From Chloroflexota bacterium (GTDB taxonomy: Bacteria; Chloroflexota; Anaerolineae; CG2-30-64-16): DNA of 39,036 nucleotides. Made by a program: the position numbers and the translations under genes. Of this stretch, positions 1-8,411 are shown piece by piece (within the stretch, counting starts at the first letter, position 1; each line of letters starts with the position of its first letter). The notes beneath the pieces are model-generated. The model was not told where the DNA came from, did not search any database, and saw only the letters and a list, made by a program, of their open reading frames with translations. The stretch is taken from positions 1 through 39,036 of the forward strand of contig JAPLHB010000094.1 of NCBI GenBank assembly GCA_026389845.1. Direction: 5' to 3'.

Positions 1-311
1 ACCGCCCAATGGTTCTCGGTGTCGGTCTCGGTGAACAGATCGAAGCTGATGCCCAGCCGGCGCAGCGTCTCGGTGTTGCGCGGGTGATAGCGATCCACGA
101 CCGCGCGCGGGGTGATCCCCTCTTCGTCGGCGCGGACGGTGGTGGGTGTGCCGTGCGTGTCCGATCCGGAAACCATCAGCACCTCGTTCCCGCACATGCG
201 CTGGTAGCGAGCGAAGATATCGCTCGGCAGATACGCGCCTGCGATGTGACCGATGTGCATGTCGCCGTTGCAATAAGGCCAGGCGACACAGACGAGGATT
301 TTGCGGCTCAT
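1..311 (-). CDS. metG: Methionyl-tRNA synthetase, N-terminal part (runs off window)
   Basis: This is the first 103 codons of a class I aminoacyl-tRNA synthetase that charges tRNA-Met with methionine in the cytoplasm. The translation opens [20 protein letters not shown] and has the HIGH signature at about residues 19-22. It then shows the GSDTHGTPT segment typical of the MetRS Rossmann fold. The start is the ATG at 309-311, preceded by GGAGGTG at a good distance. The KMSKS loop and anticodon-binding domain lie outside the window. Upstream, at about 337-407, are AT-rich repeats of the AAAACGT type. Assignment is firm from the signature blocks. Only the domain architecture downstream is unknown. 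Confidence 0.93.
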   Translation of the reverse strand, partial: MSRKILVCVAWPYCNGDMHIGHIAGAYLPSDIFARYQRMCGNEVLMVSGSDTHGTPTTVRADEEGITPRAVVDRYHPRNTETLRRLGISFDLFTETDTENHWA

Positions 312-336
312 GGGACACCTCCGGTGATGCGTGATG

Positions 337-407
337 CGCAAAACGTAAAACGCTTACTCTTAAAGAAGCGGCTTGCATTTTACGCGTTACGGTTTTCGTT
401 GGGTGGA
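337..407. repeat. Short AAAACG-type intergenic repeats with inverted complement
   Basis: The gap between metG and the PIN gene carries AAAACGTAAAACGC on one side and the inverted equivalent (GCATTTTACGCGTTACGGTTTT) on the other, so it can fold into an imperfect hairpin. It resembles the other short-period repeats in gaps of this window, including AAAACG repeats at 9640-9662. No function is evident. Confidence 0.5.
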
Positions 408-468
408 ATTTTACCACAGGTGGGCAAGAAGGGGGAAAGCAAGTTCGCCGCGGTATTGACGATCTTTT

Positions 469-951
469 TCAGGCGTTTTGTTTCCGCTTTCGCCGGCCGA
501 AGATGCAGAGCAGGCCGTACAGGCTCTCGACCGCGATGTTGTGTTGCCGCCAAAAGGCTTTGGCAGCCGGAGTATGAAATGCCTCGAAGTCGTTCGCCAA
601 TACAATGTTCGGCCTGGCAATGGCAGCCGAGGCAAAGATCGGCGCATCGCCCGGATCACAGCAGGCGGGGAGTGCGGAAGCGATCTCTGTGGGCGTGGGC
701 CGTCGGACGAACTTGCCCGCAAAGGGTTTCAAGAGCAATGCGGCGCTGGCGCGATGGGCGGGGAATCGTTCGTCCAACACTTCATCCAGCTCGTCCACCA
801 CCGCCTGGCCGACGACCAGCATGAACGCGCGTGCGCCATACAACTCAAGCACCTCCCCGGTCAGGGTTACCCCGCCCTCACGATTGCGCGGGAAGACGGT
901 CATTGCCAGCAAGACGCCGGTGTCTGGGAAGACGCTGAGCAGGTCACTCAT
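469..951 (-). CDS. PIN-domain protein, probable toxin
   Basis: A 160-aa protein with a PIN-like beginning: an acidic residue in FPDTGVLLAM at about residues 8-17, a central DELDEVLDE helix, and late acidic residues in CDPGDAPIFA and ANDFEAF that could complete a metal site. PIN toxins of the VapC type are Mg-dependent ribonucleases. The start ATG at 951 overlaps the stop of the upstream RHH gene by 4 bp (ATGA), the usual arrangement for a translationally coupled antitoxin-toxin pair. The tail is basic (GRRKRKQNA). The PIN assignment rests on these motifs and on the partner. No specific subfamily is recognised. Confidence 0.72.
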   Translation of the reverse strand: MSDLLSVFPDTGVLLAMTVFPRNREGGVTLTGEVLELYGARAFMLVVGQAVVDELDEVLDERFPAHRASAALLLKPFAGKFVRRPTPTEIASALPACCDPGDAPIFASAAIARPNIVLANDFEAFHTPAAKAFWRQHNIAVESLYGLLCIFGRRKRKQNA

Positions 952-1262
952 GCTGGCTCTAACTGGGGGGCATAGGAACGAACGAGCTTCTCGTAACGCT
1001 CTTGCCAGATGCGGCGGCGTACCTCCCGGGCATGGTGCAACAACTCTTCCTCGCTCAAATCCTCAGCCTCAGCCGCGGGGGCCAATAGCGCGCTCAACTC
1101 CCGCAACGGCAGACGCGTAGGCGGCTCAACCTGGGCGTGGGCGAATCTTTCCAACGCCTCTACGGTCAGTCTATTGAGGGATACGGAGCGTCTGGCTGCC
1201 ATTAGATTCAGCGCGCTGTGCAGATCAGGGGAAACCCGGATGGTAATGCGTCTTTCCAACAC
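948..1262 (-). CDS. Ribbon-helix-helix protein, probable antitoxin
   Basis: A 104-aa protein whose first 35 residues (RITIRVSPDLHSALNLMAAR, then SVSLNRLTVEAL) fit a ribbon-helix-helix DNA-binding domain of the CopG/HicB type. The acidic C-terminal half (AEAEDLSEEELLHH) would wrap the partner toxin. The predicted start is GTG at 1260-1262 behind GGAGG. The stop overlaps the PIN gene start. A consensus promoter with a direct repeat lies just upstream, which fits autoregulation by RHH dimers. The antitoxin role is inferred from architecture and pairing. Confidence 0.75.
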   Translation of the reverse strand: MLERRITIRVSPDLHSALNLMAARRSVSLNRLTVEALERFAHAQVEPPTRLPLRELSALLAPAAEAEDLSEEELLHHAREVRRRIWQERYEKLVRSYAPQLEPA

Positions 1263-1293
1263 GTTTGCCTCCAGTTCTTAGTTCCTTAGCAGC

Positions 1294-1322
1294 ATAATAG
1301 CAGCACGTCCATGGTCTGTCAA
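1294..1322 (-). promoter_or_regulatory. Sigma-70 promoter of the RHH/PIN pair
   Basis: Read on the minus strand: TTGACA (1317-1322), a 17-bp spacer, then TATTAT (1294-1299). The direct repeat TGCTGCTA-TTA-TGCTGCTA spans the -10 and is a candidate operator for the RHH protein. Confidence 0.75.
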
Positions 1323-1343
1323 GTGTGGGATTCTCAAGGCGGT

Positions 1344-1445
1344 TTAAACGAGGCCCAGCTCGCGGGCGCGGAGCGCGGCCTGGGGGCGGTCGCGACCGCC
1401 GATCTTTTACAGGATGTTGGTCACGTAGTTCTTCACCGTCCCCTC
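1344..1445 (-). pseudogene. Remnant of a LuxR/NarL-type helix-turn-helix C-terminus
   Basis: Reading the minus strand gives EGTVKNYVTNIL, a TAA stop, then KIGGRDRPQAALRARELGLV and a natural stop at 1344. This is the last two helices and tail of a NarL/LuxR response-regulator output domain, where the residue before K is normally an amino acid rather than a stop. No start, receiver domain or first half of the HTH is present. The right edge overlaps the 3' end of the secreted-protein gene by a few bases. It looks like a deletion remnant. Confidence 0.6.
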
Positions 1446-2530
1446 TTGAGCGTTACCGGCAGGAAGACGCGGCGGAGGGGTTGGCGCTGGGCCAGAATGG
1501 CGGCTGCGAGATCGTCGGCGTAGGCGCGGCGGTTCGCGGCACCGTCGAAGTCCCAAGTGTGCACGAACGCGGCGAGTGTCTCGCTTACGGTCGGGCTGCC
1601 GGTCAGACCAGCCAGCGGGGTGTCGAGGCCGAGCGGGAAGAAATGGCCTTCTCGTTGCCAACTGCGCGCGGCCAACTCGCCGTAGACCGCGCGGATCGCC
1701 GCGTCGGTGCGCAGCGAATCGGTGTAGGTGTAGAATTCGCGGCCATGCACGTCGTCGGCCTGGGGCGTGTGCGGGTGATAGTCGCACGCGGGCACACTGG
1801 CGTCAATGGGCGGCGTGGTGTGAGTGGCCCATGGCTTGCCCAGGCCATCCATCGCCGCGATGCAGTCCAGGTGTGAGTAGGAATCGGCCAGCGAGTGCAG
1901 GTAGGTGGCGAACGCGGCCAACGAGCCGGCCGCCATCGGTGCGGTGATGACCGCGGTGCGGGTGTAGAGACACGATGCGCGCATCACCGTCAGATCGGCC
2001 GGGCTGCCCCAGGCGTAGGCTTCGTAGCCGATCAGCGTGTCCGTCAGGCCCCAGCCCCAATCGTGCAGTGCGCCCAGGTCGCGATCGTTCTGGTGCGGGA
2101 AGTGGAAGAACGGCGAAAAGACCCCGAAGCGCGAGGTCACGCTGGTCGTGATCGTCATATCGGCCGGCCGCGGCCAGAGGGCCGTCGTGTGCATCTTGCC
2201 CCGGCACACCGCGTCGGGGTCGGGCGCGGGCGGGACCGCGCCGCCGCCGTTGGTATACGAGATCGCATCGCCGGGGCCGAGCGCCTCTGCGTCGGTCAAC
2301 TGATTCCAGACCTGCAACGTCACGCTGTCCGTCACTGAGAAGCCGGCCGCCAGGGCCAGGACGTAGGTCAGGTCGTCGTGGATCGTGCTGATCTCTTCGT
2401 CGGTGAGTTGGCCGGTGACGGGGTCGCGGAAGGTCAGCGGCTCCTCGGCGAAGGCGAAAGCCAGGGCCGCGCCGGCAAAAAGGGCGACTGTCAAGGTGAT
2501 GAGCCCGCGCCAGAGACGGATGGAGACCAT
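1433..2530 (-). CDS. Secreted protein with phospholipase C/S1-P1-like His motif
   Basis: A 365-aa exported protein. Residues 1-28 form a signal peptide (basic start, hydrophobic run, cleavage near AFAEEP). Histidine- and aspartate-containing motifs (IHDDLTY, FFHFPHQNDRD, HSLADSYSHLD) recall the trinuclear-zinc alpha-helical fold of bacterial phospholipase C and S1/P1 nucleases. That link is by motif only. The C-terminus VFLPVTLKRGR resembles the LPLVLK-type tail common on Chloroflexota surface proteins. The ATG has GGAGATA upstream and lies 11 bp behind the stop of the PEP/pyruvate-binding gene, so the two are probably cotranscribed. Substrate unknown. Confidence 0.6.
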   Translation of the reverse strand: MVSIRLWRGLITLTVALFAGAALAFAFAEEPLTFRDPVTGQLTDEEISTIHDDLTYVLALAAGFSVTDSVTLQVWNQLTDAEALGPGDAISYTNGGGAVPPAPDPDAVCRGKMHTTALWPRPADMTITTSVTSRFGVFSPFFHFPHQNDRDLGALHDWGWGLTDTLIGYEAYAWGSPADLTVMRASCLYTRTAVITAPMAAGSLAAFATYLHSLADSYSHLDCIAAMDGLGKPWATHTTPPIDASVPACDYHPHTPQADDVHGREFYTYTDSLRTDAAIRAVYGELAARSWQREGHFFPLGLDTPLAGLTGSPTVSETLAAFVHTWDFDGAANRRAYADDLAAAILAQRQPLRRVFLPVTLKRGR

Positions 2531-2541
2531 GGTCTATCTCC

Positions 2542-4878
2542 TCATGCAGTCGCTTTCGTCAAAAACGCCACCGCCTTCCCCTCACCCCCGCTCATCGCTG
2601 CTTCCAGCACACGACCGCCGGTGGTGGCTGGGACGTGGATGACCTTGACGAAGTCGGCGTAGCGGGCATCTTCGGGTAGGAGGGCCGGCAGGGCGTTGAG
2701 CGCCTTGTCAAAGAACGCCTGGTTGAATGGGTTGCCAGGCTCACCTGGGAAGATCGCCAGGGGAAAGATGTGCGATTCGACCAGATCCTGGAAGAAGTGG
2801 GTGCCGTAGGAGAGAGTGGGGCGGCTGCTGCCGTGCGCCAGCCCGATTTCGACCAGGATACGGGTGTTGTAGAAGTCGGCGTAGCCGATCTTCAGTCCCA
2901 GGTCGGGGTTGGAGCTGCCCCACCGACCCGGCCCCATCAGAATGAACGTCTGCCCGGCCAGCCGGGCGTTCAGCCGGCCGATCAGCCGGGCCAGTTCCAG
3001 CTTTTGGCTCGGTTCGGAGATCTGGCTGTATTTGACCGGATCCACGTAGACGACGTGGGTGATGTTGCGCACCCGGCCCGTGGGCACCAATTTGGTCGTG
3101 CCGAAGACCACGTCGGCCTCGGACAGCGCTACGGGGAAGCTGACCTCCTCCGCCTGCTCGGCCTCGTTTTGGGGTCGGCATTGGAGGAGGTGGAGCTCGA
3201 CGCGCGGCCGCGGGTGATCGTCGCTCAGAGTTACGGTGAACTCGATGTCTACCGGCCGGCCGTAGCCGAACTCCAGCGTCTTGAGCACGCTCTTCATCTG
3301 CGGCACGAACGAGGTCTGGGTCAGCAGCCCGTCGAAGGTCATCACCAACGTGTTCGGATCGAGGGATGGATCGCTGAAGACCATCACGTCGATGTAGCCG
3401 TCCTTGTCTTGCGAAGCCAGGTAACGCAGCCCCGGATAGTCACCGCGCAGAACTTCACTGACGCGTTTGGTCTCGAATTTGTTCTCGGCCAGGTTCAGCA
3501 CGTCCATGTAGTACTGGGAGTAGTATTTGATTTGCTGGGCGCCGGCCTCGGGGCGGAGCTTGGGGTGGCTGAGGGCCACCATGCGCGGGTAGTCTTCGCC
3601 CACGCGCTCGACCGCGCGCGTGCCCAGGCCCGTCACCATGCGGATGAAGCCCTCCTCCCGGCGCAGTTGCGGATTCCAGATGAACGGGTTGCGGCTGTAG
3701 GCCATGCCCGCCGCCGCCGGAAAGAAGAAATCACTATACCGAACGCCCTGGACGACCTGGATCAGTACAGCCATGCGCTCGTCGTAGTCCAGCAGGTTCT
3801 TCTGCTTGCGGTAGAGGATGGCGTCCGGGTTGGCGACGCTGGCATAGACCCGGCCGATCGCCCGCGTCAGGTCGGCCAGGTTCTTCGCCGGGTCGCCCTG
3901 GTTGGGGCAAAAGACGCTCTCGTATTTGCCGGCGAACGACGTCTCGAAGTTGTCTTCCAGCAGACTGGACGAGCGGACGATCAACGGCTGCTGGCCGACT
4001 TCATCCAGAAGATCGCGCAGCCGGTCGAGGGCGTAGTCGGGGAAGCGGCCACGCTGATAGGCCTGTTGCAGCTCAGGATATTCGTTCTCGATACGGTCTA
4101 TGTCTTTGTATTTCTGGCTGACGTAGTACTGGATATTGTTGGTCGCCATGAACTCGTAGAACACACCGGTGGCGACGAAATAGGACTCGGGCAAGATGAT
4201 CTGCAGCGGGGGGCCTCCGGGGACGTGGCTCGTAGCCAGGGCCTGCAGGATCTTCCCGGCCAGCAACATGCCGGCCGCCTTGCCGCCGATCTTGCCTTCG
4301 CCGATACGGCGGGAATAGATCCATTTTAGATCGGCAATGGTCAGATATTCCTTGGCCACCCGCACAAAGGCCACCTGGTCGCTGATGGCGCGGCGGATCA
4401 GCTCGACTTTGATCTCCTGTAGGTGGTGCTGGTGGCGGTCGCTCTCCTCGGGCGGCAGCGCCAGGTAATCTTCGGCTTGCTGGAGCAATGCATCCCAGTG
4501 GGTGACGGCCGGGTTGTAGCTCAACAACCCCGGCCGCAGCTTGCGCTGGACGCGCACCTCGTTGACGATCTCCTCGAAGCGCCAGAGGGGTAGGTTGTGG
4601 GCGAAGTAGGAATCGGTCAGGTTGTCGCGAATCTTGCTCAACCGGCGATCCCAGAGTTCGGCCGGCTCCTCGCTGTAGGGGTTGAGAAGGCCCTCACGCC
4701 CCTGTGACTCGATCGCCTTCTGCTTTACCTCCTCATCGAAGTGCTCGCGGCTGATGATGCCGCTGCGGAAGATCTCGTCCCTCATGCGCTTGCGGATCGT
4801 GTCGGACAGGATCGGCAAATCGCTGAGATGGAAGTAGATTTGCAAAACTTCCGGTACCCGGCGTGAGCGAGTCGGCAT
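2542..4878 (-). CDS. PEP/pyruvate-binding (PpsA/PPDK-type) domain protein
   Basis: The chosen start is ATG 4878 behind TGGAGG, giving 778 aa. The first ~190 residues form a helical region of unknown role. An ATP-grasp domain of the phosphoenolpyruvate synthase / pyruvate phosphate dikinase type follows: GGKAAGM at about 198-204 and VRSSSLLEDNFETSFAGKYE at about 330-350, the equivalents of the ATP-binding GGK and RSS-E-D-SFAG blocks. I see neither the swivelling phosphohistidine domain nor the PEP-binding barrel of full PpsA. It may therefore phosphorylate something other than pyruvate, or act with a partner. The final ~180 residues (GQTFILMGPGRWGSSNPDLG) form a conserved-looking extra domain. 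Transcription probably starts from the promoter at 4910-4938. Confidence 0.82.
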   Translation of the reverse strand: MPTRSRRVPEVLQIYFHLSDLPILSDTIRKRMRDEIFRSGIISREHFDEEVKQKAIESQGREGLLNPYSEEPAELWDRRLSKIRDNLTDSYFAHNLPLWRFEEIVNEVRVQRKLRPGLLSYNPAVTHWDALLQQAEDYLALPPEESDRHQHHLQEIKVELIRRAISDQVAFVRVAKEYLTIADLKWIYSRRIGEGKIGGKAAGMLLAGKILQALATSHVPGGPPLQIILPESYFVATGVFYEFMATNNIQYYVSQKYKDIDRIENEYPELQQAYQRGRFPDYALDRLRDLLDEVGQQPLIVRSSSLLEDNFETSFAGKYESVFCPNQGDPAKNLADLTRAIGRVYASVANPDAILYRKQKNLLDYDERMAVLIQVVQGVRYSDFFFPAAAGMAYSRNPFIWNPQLRREEGFIRMVTGLGTRAVERVGEDYPRMVALSHPKLRPEAGAQQIKYYSQYYMDVLNLAENKFETKRVSEVLRGDYPGLRYLASQDKDGYIDVMVFSDPSLDPNTLVMTFDGLLTQTSFVPQMKSVLKTLEFGYGRPVDIEFTVTLSDDHPRPRVELHLLQCRPQNEAEQAEEVSFPVALSEADVVFGTTKLVPTGRVRNITHVVYVDPVKYSQISEPSQKLELARLIGRLNARLAGQTFILMGPGRWGSSNPDLGLKIGYADFYNTRILVEIGLAHGSSRPTLSYGTHFFQDLVESHIFPLAIFPGEPGNPFNQAFFDKALNALPALLPEDARYADFVKVIHVPATTGGRVLEAAMSGGEGKAVAFLTKATA

Positions 4879-4909
4879 GGCGAACCTCCAGAGCGAATGA
4901 ACCGGCCAC

Positions 4910-4938
4910 AGTATACCCGGCCGGTGCGGGGGAGACAA
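4910..4938 (-). promoter_or_regulatory. Promoter of the PEP/pyruvate-binding gene
   Basis: Minus strand: TTGTCT (4933-4938), 17-bp spacer, TATACT (4910-4915), about 32 bp before the chosen ATG at 4878. This supports the shorter start. Confidence 0.7.
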
Positions 4939-4970
4939 GTAGGGCCGGGCTGGTACCTGCCTCCACGCAA

Positions 4971-5849
4971 TCAAGCCGCAGGCAGACGCCCGGGCGGGCT
5001 TGTGCGGGCGAAGCTATCCCTGCCGGATCGCTCCGCGGCCCGGCAATACGCCAGACTCCCCGTCAATAGGGCCACAATCTCCGCATCCGGTCGGCCCGCG
5101 CTCAGCGCGTCCGGCGACGTCTCCAGCGACACCGCGCCGGCATAACCATCCGCGGCCAGCCGCGCGATCAGGCGGTCGAGGCGCAGTTGCCCTGCCTCCG
5201 GGCGGCGGTGCTCCTTGCCGTCGAAGTTGCTGAGATGGACGTGCCGCATTTGCCCGTTGAGCTGGCCGTAGACCACGGCCGGATCGAGACCCCACGTACC
5301 GCAGTGCGTCGTGTCCAGCGTCAAATGCGGAAAGCGGATGATTTCGGCCGGGGTGTTCCAACGACCCGGGTTGACGCGCCGGCCGAAGATACGCAGCGCG
5401 GGCAGGTTTTCGATGCACAGCGTCACGCGCGTCGTCTGCTGGAAGGCGGTGTACTCGCGAGCAATCCATTCTCGATAGGGGTCGCGACCCGGCCACGGCA
5501 CAGGGATCGCCAGCGGTCCGGCCCGCAGCCAGCCGATCCGCACGCGCAGCGGCAGATGATGCACCACCACCTCGGCCCCCAACGCCTCGGCCAACTCGAC
5601 GGCGGCGCGCGACTGCCCCACCCGGTCGGTGGGCCAACCGGAGACGGCGGCGCCCTCCAGCGGCACGTGCACGGCGACGATCGGCAGTCCGTGGCGCGCC
5701 ATGAGGTGCAGCAAATACTCCGGCTGACGGGTGTCCCAGCGACGATCGGTCATCAGCTCAATGCCGTCGAACCCTGCCTGCCTGGCCAGCTCGAAGCAGC
5801 GGTCAATACCGTAGGTGTAGAGGGAACCGGTGGAAAAAAGGAAGCGCAT
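4971..5849 (-). CDS. Sugar phosphate isomerase/epimerase-like TIM-barrel protein
   Basis: A 292-aa protein of the AP-endonuclease-2 / xylose-isomerase-like superfamily. Strands and metal ligands fit the family: GFDGIELM near residue 35, AVHVPLEG, VVVHHLPL, CIENLP (glutamate ligand), TLDTTHCGTWG, MRHVHLSNF with DGKEHRRP, and AVSLETSP near the C-terminus. Members isomerise or epimerise small sugars or hydroxyacids in the cytoplasm with a divalent metal. The substrate cannot be read from sequence. The last ~20 residues (RDSFARTSPPGRLPAA) look like a disordered tail. The ATG start follows a purine-rich stretch amid short repeats. Confidence 0.8.
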   Translation of the reverse strand: MRFLFSTGSLYTYGIDRCFELARQAGFDGIELMTDRRWDTRQPEYLLHLMARHGLPIVAVHVPLEGAAVSGWPTDRVGQSRAAVELAEALGAEVVVHHLPLRVRIGWLRAGPLAIPVPWPGRDPYREWIAREYTAFQQTTRVTLCIENLPALRIFGRRVNPGRWNTPAEIIRFPHLTLDTTHCGTWGLDPAVVYGQLNGQMRHVHLSNFDGKEHRRPEAGQLRLDRLIARLAADGYAGAVSLETSPDALSAGRPDAEIVALLTGSLAYCRAAERSGRDSFARTSPPGRLPAA

Positions 5850-5883
5850 GGCGTGTTCCGTACTGCGTGTTGCGTGCTGCGTG
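5848..5883. repeat. Short GCGTGNT-type tandem repeat
   Basis: The 66-bp gap upstream of the isomerase contains several imperfect copies of a 7-8-bp unit (GCGTGTTCCGTACTGCGTGT and following GCGTGCTGCGTGAC). It belongs to the same class of short-period intergenic repeats seen elsewhere in the window. Confidence 0.5.
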
Positions 5884-5915
5884 ACTTTCGCTATGGCCGG
5901 TCTCCGACCGAGCCA

Positions 5916-6464
5916 TTACACCCGTTTCGCCATCAGGATGTCGGGCTTGCCCCGACCGTTCGCATCGGGCACGACGCCGGCGACCGAGAAGCCACACTTG
6001 AGGTAGAACTCGTAGGGATGGCGGCGCAGATTGCGGAGCCGCGCCAGGTGACCGACGATGTCCCCGTAGAGGTCAACGCCGGCCAGCGAGGTCATGTCAT
6101 CCTCGTCGTCGCTGCCGAGCCAGAGGGTCAGCCCGCCCCGGCCGGCCACCAGCGCCTCCAGGTCGGCCACCAGCGCCCGGCCAATGCCCTGCCCCTGGCG
6201 GTCGGGCCGGACGACCAGCGGATGCAGTTCCCACACGTTGCCGCCGTAGTTGGGTGTCCCGCCGATCCAGCCGAGCGTCGCGCCGTCGTCGTCCACCGCC
6301 ACGCGCGCGATCCGCCCCGGCGCCAGGCACTCGCGCACCTCCGTCAGCGCGGCGCCCATGTCCGGCCAGGCGGCCGGCCAGTGGTCGCGAAAGCCGTCCA
6401 CCAGGAGGGCTGCACATTGACCGATGCGAGGGTCGTCGTCGGGAAGAAGATCAATGATGTGCAC
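5916..6464 (-). CDS. GNAT-family N-acetyltransferase
   Basis: A 182-aa acetyl-CoA-dependent transferase. The acetyl-CoA loop is visible as VVRPDRQGQGIGRALVADLE at about residues 84-103. The C-terminal HPYEFYLKCGF and VVPDANGRGKPDILMAKRV are the motif-B pattern of GNAT proteins related to aminoglycoside 6'-acetyltransferases. Resistance activity should not be assumed. Translation probably starts at GTG 6464, six bases after the stop of the D-aminopeptidase gene and with AGGC just upstream, so the two are likely translationally coupled. Confidence 0.82.
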   Translation of the reverse strand: MHIIDLLPDDDPRIGQCAALLVDGFRDHWPAAWPDMGAALTEVRECLAPGRIARVAVDDDGATLGWIGGTPNYGGNVWELHPLVVRPDRQGQGIGRALVADLEALVAGRGGLTLWLGSDDEDDMTSLAGVDLYGDIVGHLARLRNLRRHPYEFYLKCGFSVAGVVPDANGRGKPDILMAKRV

Positions 6465-6470
6465 GGTTGC

Positions 6471-7295
6471 CTATGCGCTCGCCAACCCCACCAACGCCCG
6501 AAACGCGCGGTACGCGCCTGGCATATCCTCGGCGGTGACTTCCACGCGCTTGCCCTCGGCGCGATGTGCGACGGGCAGGATGGCCGCGGCATCGGCCTGC
6601 TCGCAGCGGATGAACTCAACCGCGACCGTGATCGGCGCTTCGAGGCGAAAGGGGGCCGCGGCCTGACCCGCAGCCAGCCGCTTGACCGCGCGCTTGGCGC
6701 CTTTGCGGATCTTGTCCTGCGTGACCTCCGGCGACAGGCACTCGGCCGAGTTGCGACCCGAGGAGCGCTTGACGATGACGGTCTCCACCGCGCCCAGTAG
6801 CGCGGTTGCCTCGGCACAGGCGGTCTGGTCGCCGGTGATGGCGATGACCGGCGCGGCGAAGTGGCCGCAGACGGCCGCGTTCAGCCCGATCTCGCCGACG
6901 ACCTGGCTGTTGAGCCAGACGCCATCCACTCGTCCGCTTGACCAGGTGTGATCCAGGATCGCGTTGGCGGTCCCCACGCGGGCGTGGTAGCCGACGAAGA
7001 TCACGCCGTCTACGCCGGAGTCAATCCCCTCGACCATCGAGAAGGGTCGCGGGCTGCCGGAGTTGAGCCGGGCGCGGGAGTCCAACTCCTCGATCAGGAT
7101 GTTGCGGTTGTCCCAGTGCCCGTCGCTGACGATTACTTCGTCCGCGCCACCGTCGAACGCGCCCTTGATCGCAGCGTTCACGTCTGCGGTCATCAGGCGG
7201 CGAAAGCGGCCGTATTCGGCGTGGCTGGGGTTGGTGTGGTCGGCATGCACCACGCCGGTGATGCCTTCCATGTCGGCGGCAATGAGGATTTTCAT
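6471..7295 (-). CDS. dppA: M55-family D-aminopeptidase (DppA-like)
   Basis: A 274-aa zinc peptidase of family M55, which releases N-terminal D-amino acids from short peptides in the cytoplasm. The metal ligands fall at the positions known for Bacillus DppA: D8 and E10 in ADMEG, H60 in SDGHWDN, H104 in GYHARVG, and a glutamate in GEIGLNA at 135. H116 in LDHTWS matches the proposed catalytic histidine. The start ATG is preceded by CAGGAGC. It precedes the GNAT gene with a 6-bp gap. A role in recycling cell-wall D-Ala peptides is plausible but inferred. Confidence 0.9.
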   Translation of the reverse strand: MKILIAADMEGITGVVHADHTNPSHAEYGRFRRLMTADVNAAIKGAFDGGADEVIVSDGHWDNRNILIEELDSRARLNSGSPRPFSMVEGIDSGVDGVIFVGYHARVGTANAILDHTWSSGRVDGVWLNSQVVGEIGLNAAVCGHFAAPVIAITGDQTACAEATALLGAVETVIVKRSSGRNSAECLSPEVTQDKIRKGAKRAVKRLAAGQAAAPFRLEAPITVAVEFIRCEQADAAAILPVAHRAEGKRVEVTAEDMPGAYRAFRALVGLASA

Positions 7296-7350
7296 GGTCA
7301 GCTCCTGTTTGTTTCTAATCCGAAACTACACGAAGCACCAATGCAAGGTT

Positions 7351-8217
7351 TCAAGCTGGTTTGTTGGCGTAGCCAAGAGACTCGCAATTGAGCCATGCAA
7401 TGTCCGGTGCGGCGGCAAAACGCCTTTGCATGACAGCGATGGCCTCCGGGTTGTCGTCTACCAGGATGAAATGGCGGCCCGATTCCAGGCAAACCGCGCC
7501 GGTGGTCCCGCTGCCGGCGAAGAAGTCAAGCACCAGGTCGCCCGGCCTGGACGACGCCTGGACGATACGCCGGAGGATGCTCACCGGCTTCTGCGTCGGA
7601 TAGCCGGTCTTCTCCTTGCCGTTGGTCGGCACGATCGTGGCCCACCAGGTGTCGGTCGGGAGCTTGCCCCGCGCGGCCTTCTCCGGACCGACCAGACCCG
7701 GCGCCATGTAGGGGATGCGCTCGACCTCGTCGGTGTTGAAGGTGTAGCGCGCCGGGTCTTTGACGTAAAGCAAGATGTTGTCGTGCTTGGCCGGCCAGCG
7801 ATGCTTCGGTCGGCCGCCGTAATCGTAAGCCCAGATAATCTCGTTGAGAAAACACTCGCGGCCGAAGATGATGTCCAGCAGTATCTTGCAGTAATGAACC
7901 TCGCGGTAGTCAATGTGAAAATATAGACTACCGTGTGGCATTAAGACGCGGCGGCCTTCGCGTAGTCTTGGTTCTAAAAATGCCAGGTAATCATCGAAGA
8001 GATCGGCATAGGACTTCGTGCCGACCTTGATCGTCTCGTAGCGCCGGCCGCCGAAGCCCGTACGATCACCCGTTTCGTTCGCAGCGGTTTTGATCTGCGT
8101 CCGCGTCTGGGCCTTGCCGGTGTTGAACGGCGGATCAATGTAGATCAAATCCACCGACTCCGCCGGCATGTCACGCAAGATCGGTAGGTTGTCCCCGAAG
8201 TAGATGCGGTTGTTCAT
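7351..8217 (-). CDS. Orphan beta-class DNA methyltransferase (DPPF type)
   Basis: A 288-aa SAM-dependent DNA methyltransferase. The catalytic motif IV comes first (YIDPPFNTG, residues 26-34) and the SAM-binding motif last (DFFAGSGTTG, 231-240), which is the beta-class order. The DPPF tetrad favours N6-adenine. The central target-recognition region contains RPKHRWPAKHDNILLYVK. I chose ATG 8217 (MNNRIYFGDN). A longer in-frame extension would only translate the palindromic repeat at 8228-8386. No restriction nuclease gene is adjacent, so it may be regulatory or a relic. Confidence 0.85.
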   Translation of the reverse strand: MNNRIYFGDNLPILRDMPAESVDLIYIDPPFNTGKAQTRTQIKTAANETGDRTGFGGRRYETIKVGTKSYADLFDDYLAFLEPRLREGRRVLMPHGSLYFHIDYREVHYCKILLDIIFGRECFLNEIIWAYDYGGRPKHRWPAKHDNILLYVKDPARYTFNTDEVERIPYMAPGLVGPEKAARGKLPTDTWWATIVPTNGKEKTGYPTQKPVSILRRIVQASSRPGDLVLDFFAGSGTTGAVCLESGRHFILVDDNPEAIAVMQRRFAAAPDIAWLNCESLGYANKPA

Positions 8218-8227
8218 GGCTGCACCA

Positions 8228-8386
8228 TGTCGCCCCTTCGTTACACTCAGGGCAAGCTCTGAGCGGATCGGTCCCAGGTCTTGCGTTGTGGCGTGAATAC
8301 AGCGAAGGGTTTTGGTGATGGGATAGAGATTCTTCGCTGGACGCACGCCGTCGCGAGAGGTTGGGGGTAGACCCGCTCAGAATGAC
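8228..8386. repeat. ~150-bp palindromic intergenic repeat, copy A
   Basis: This element opens TGTCGCCCCTTCG, contains ACTCAGGGCAAGCTCTGAGC and GATTCTTCGCTGGACGCACG, and closes CCGCTCAGAATGAC. The ends are imperfect inverted complements. Related copies lie at 12276-12435, 25358-25491 and 31112-31261. It fills the gap between the methyltransferase and the TrxR fusion. Confidence 0.8.
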
Positions 8387-8411
8387 GCGTACTCAGGTAA
8401 CGGATTGTGCA

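Noticed and set aside
8218..8346. N-terminal extension of the orphan methyltransferase (SVTKGRHG-type residues)
   Set aside because: The extension only translates the end of palindromic repeat copy A. The conserved protein begins at ATG 8217.
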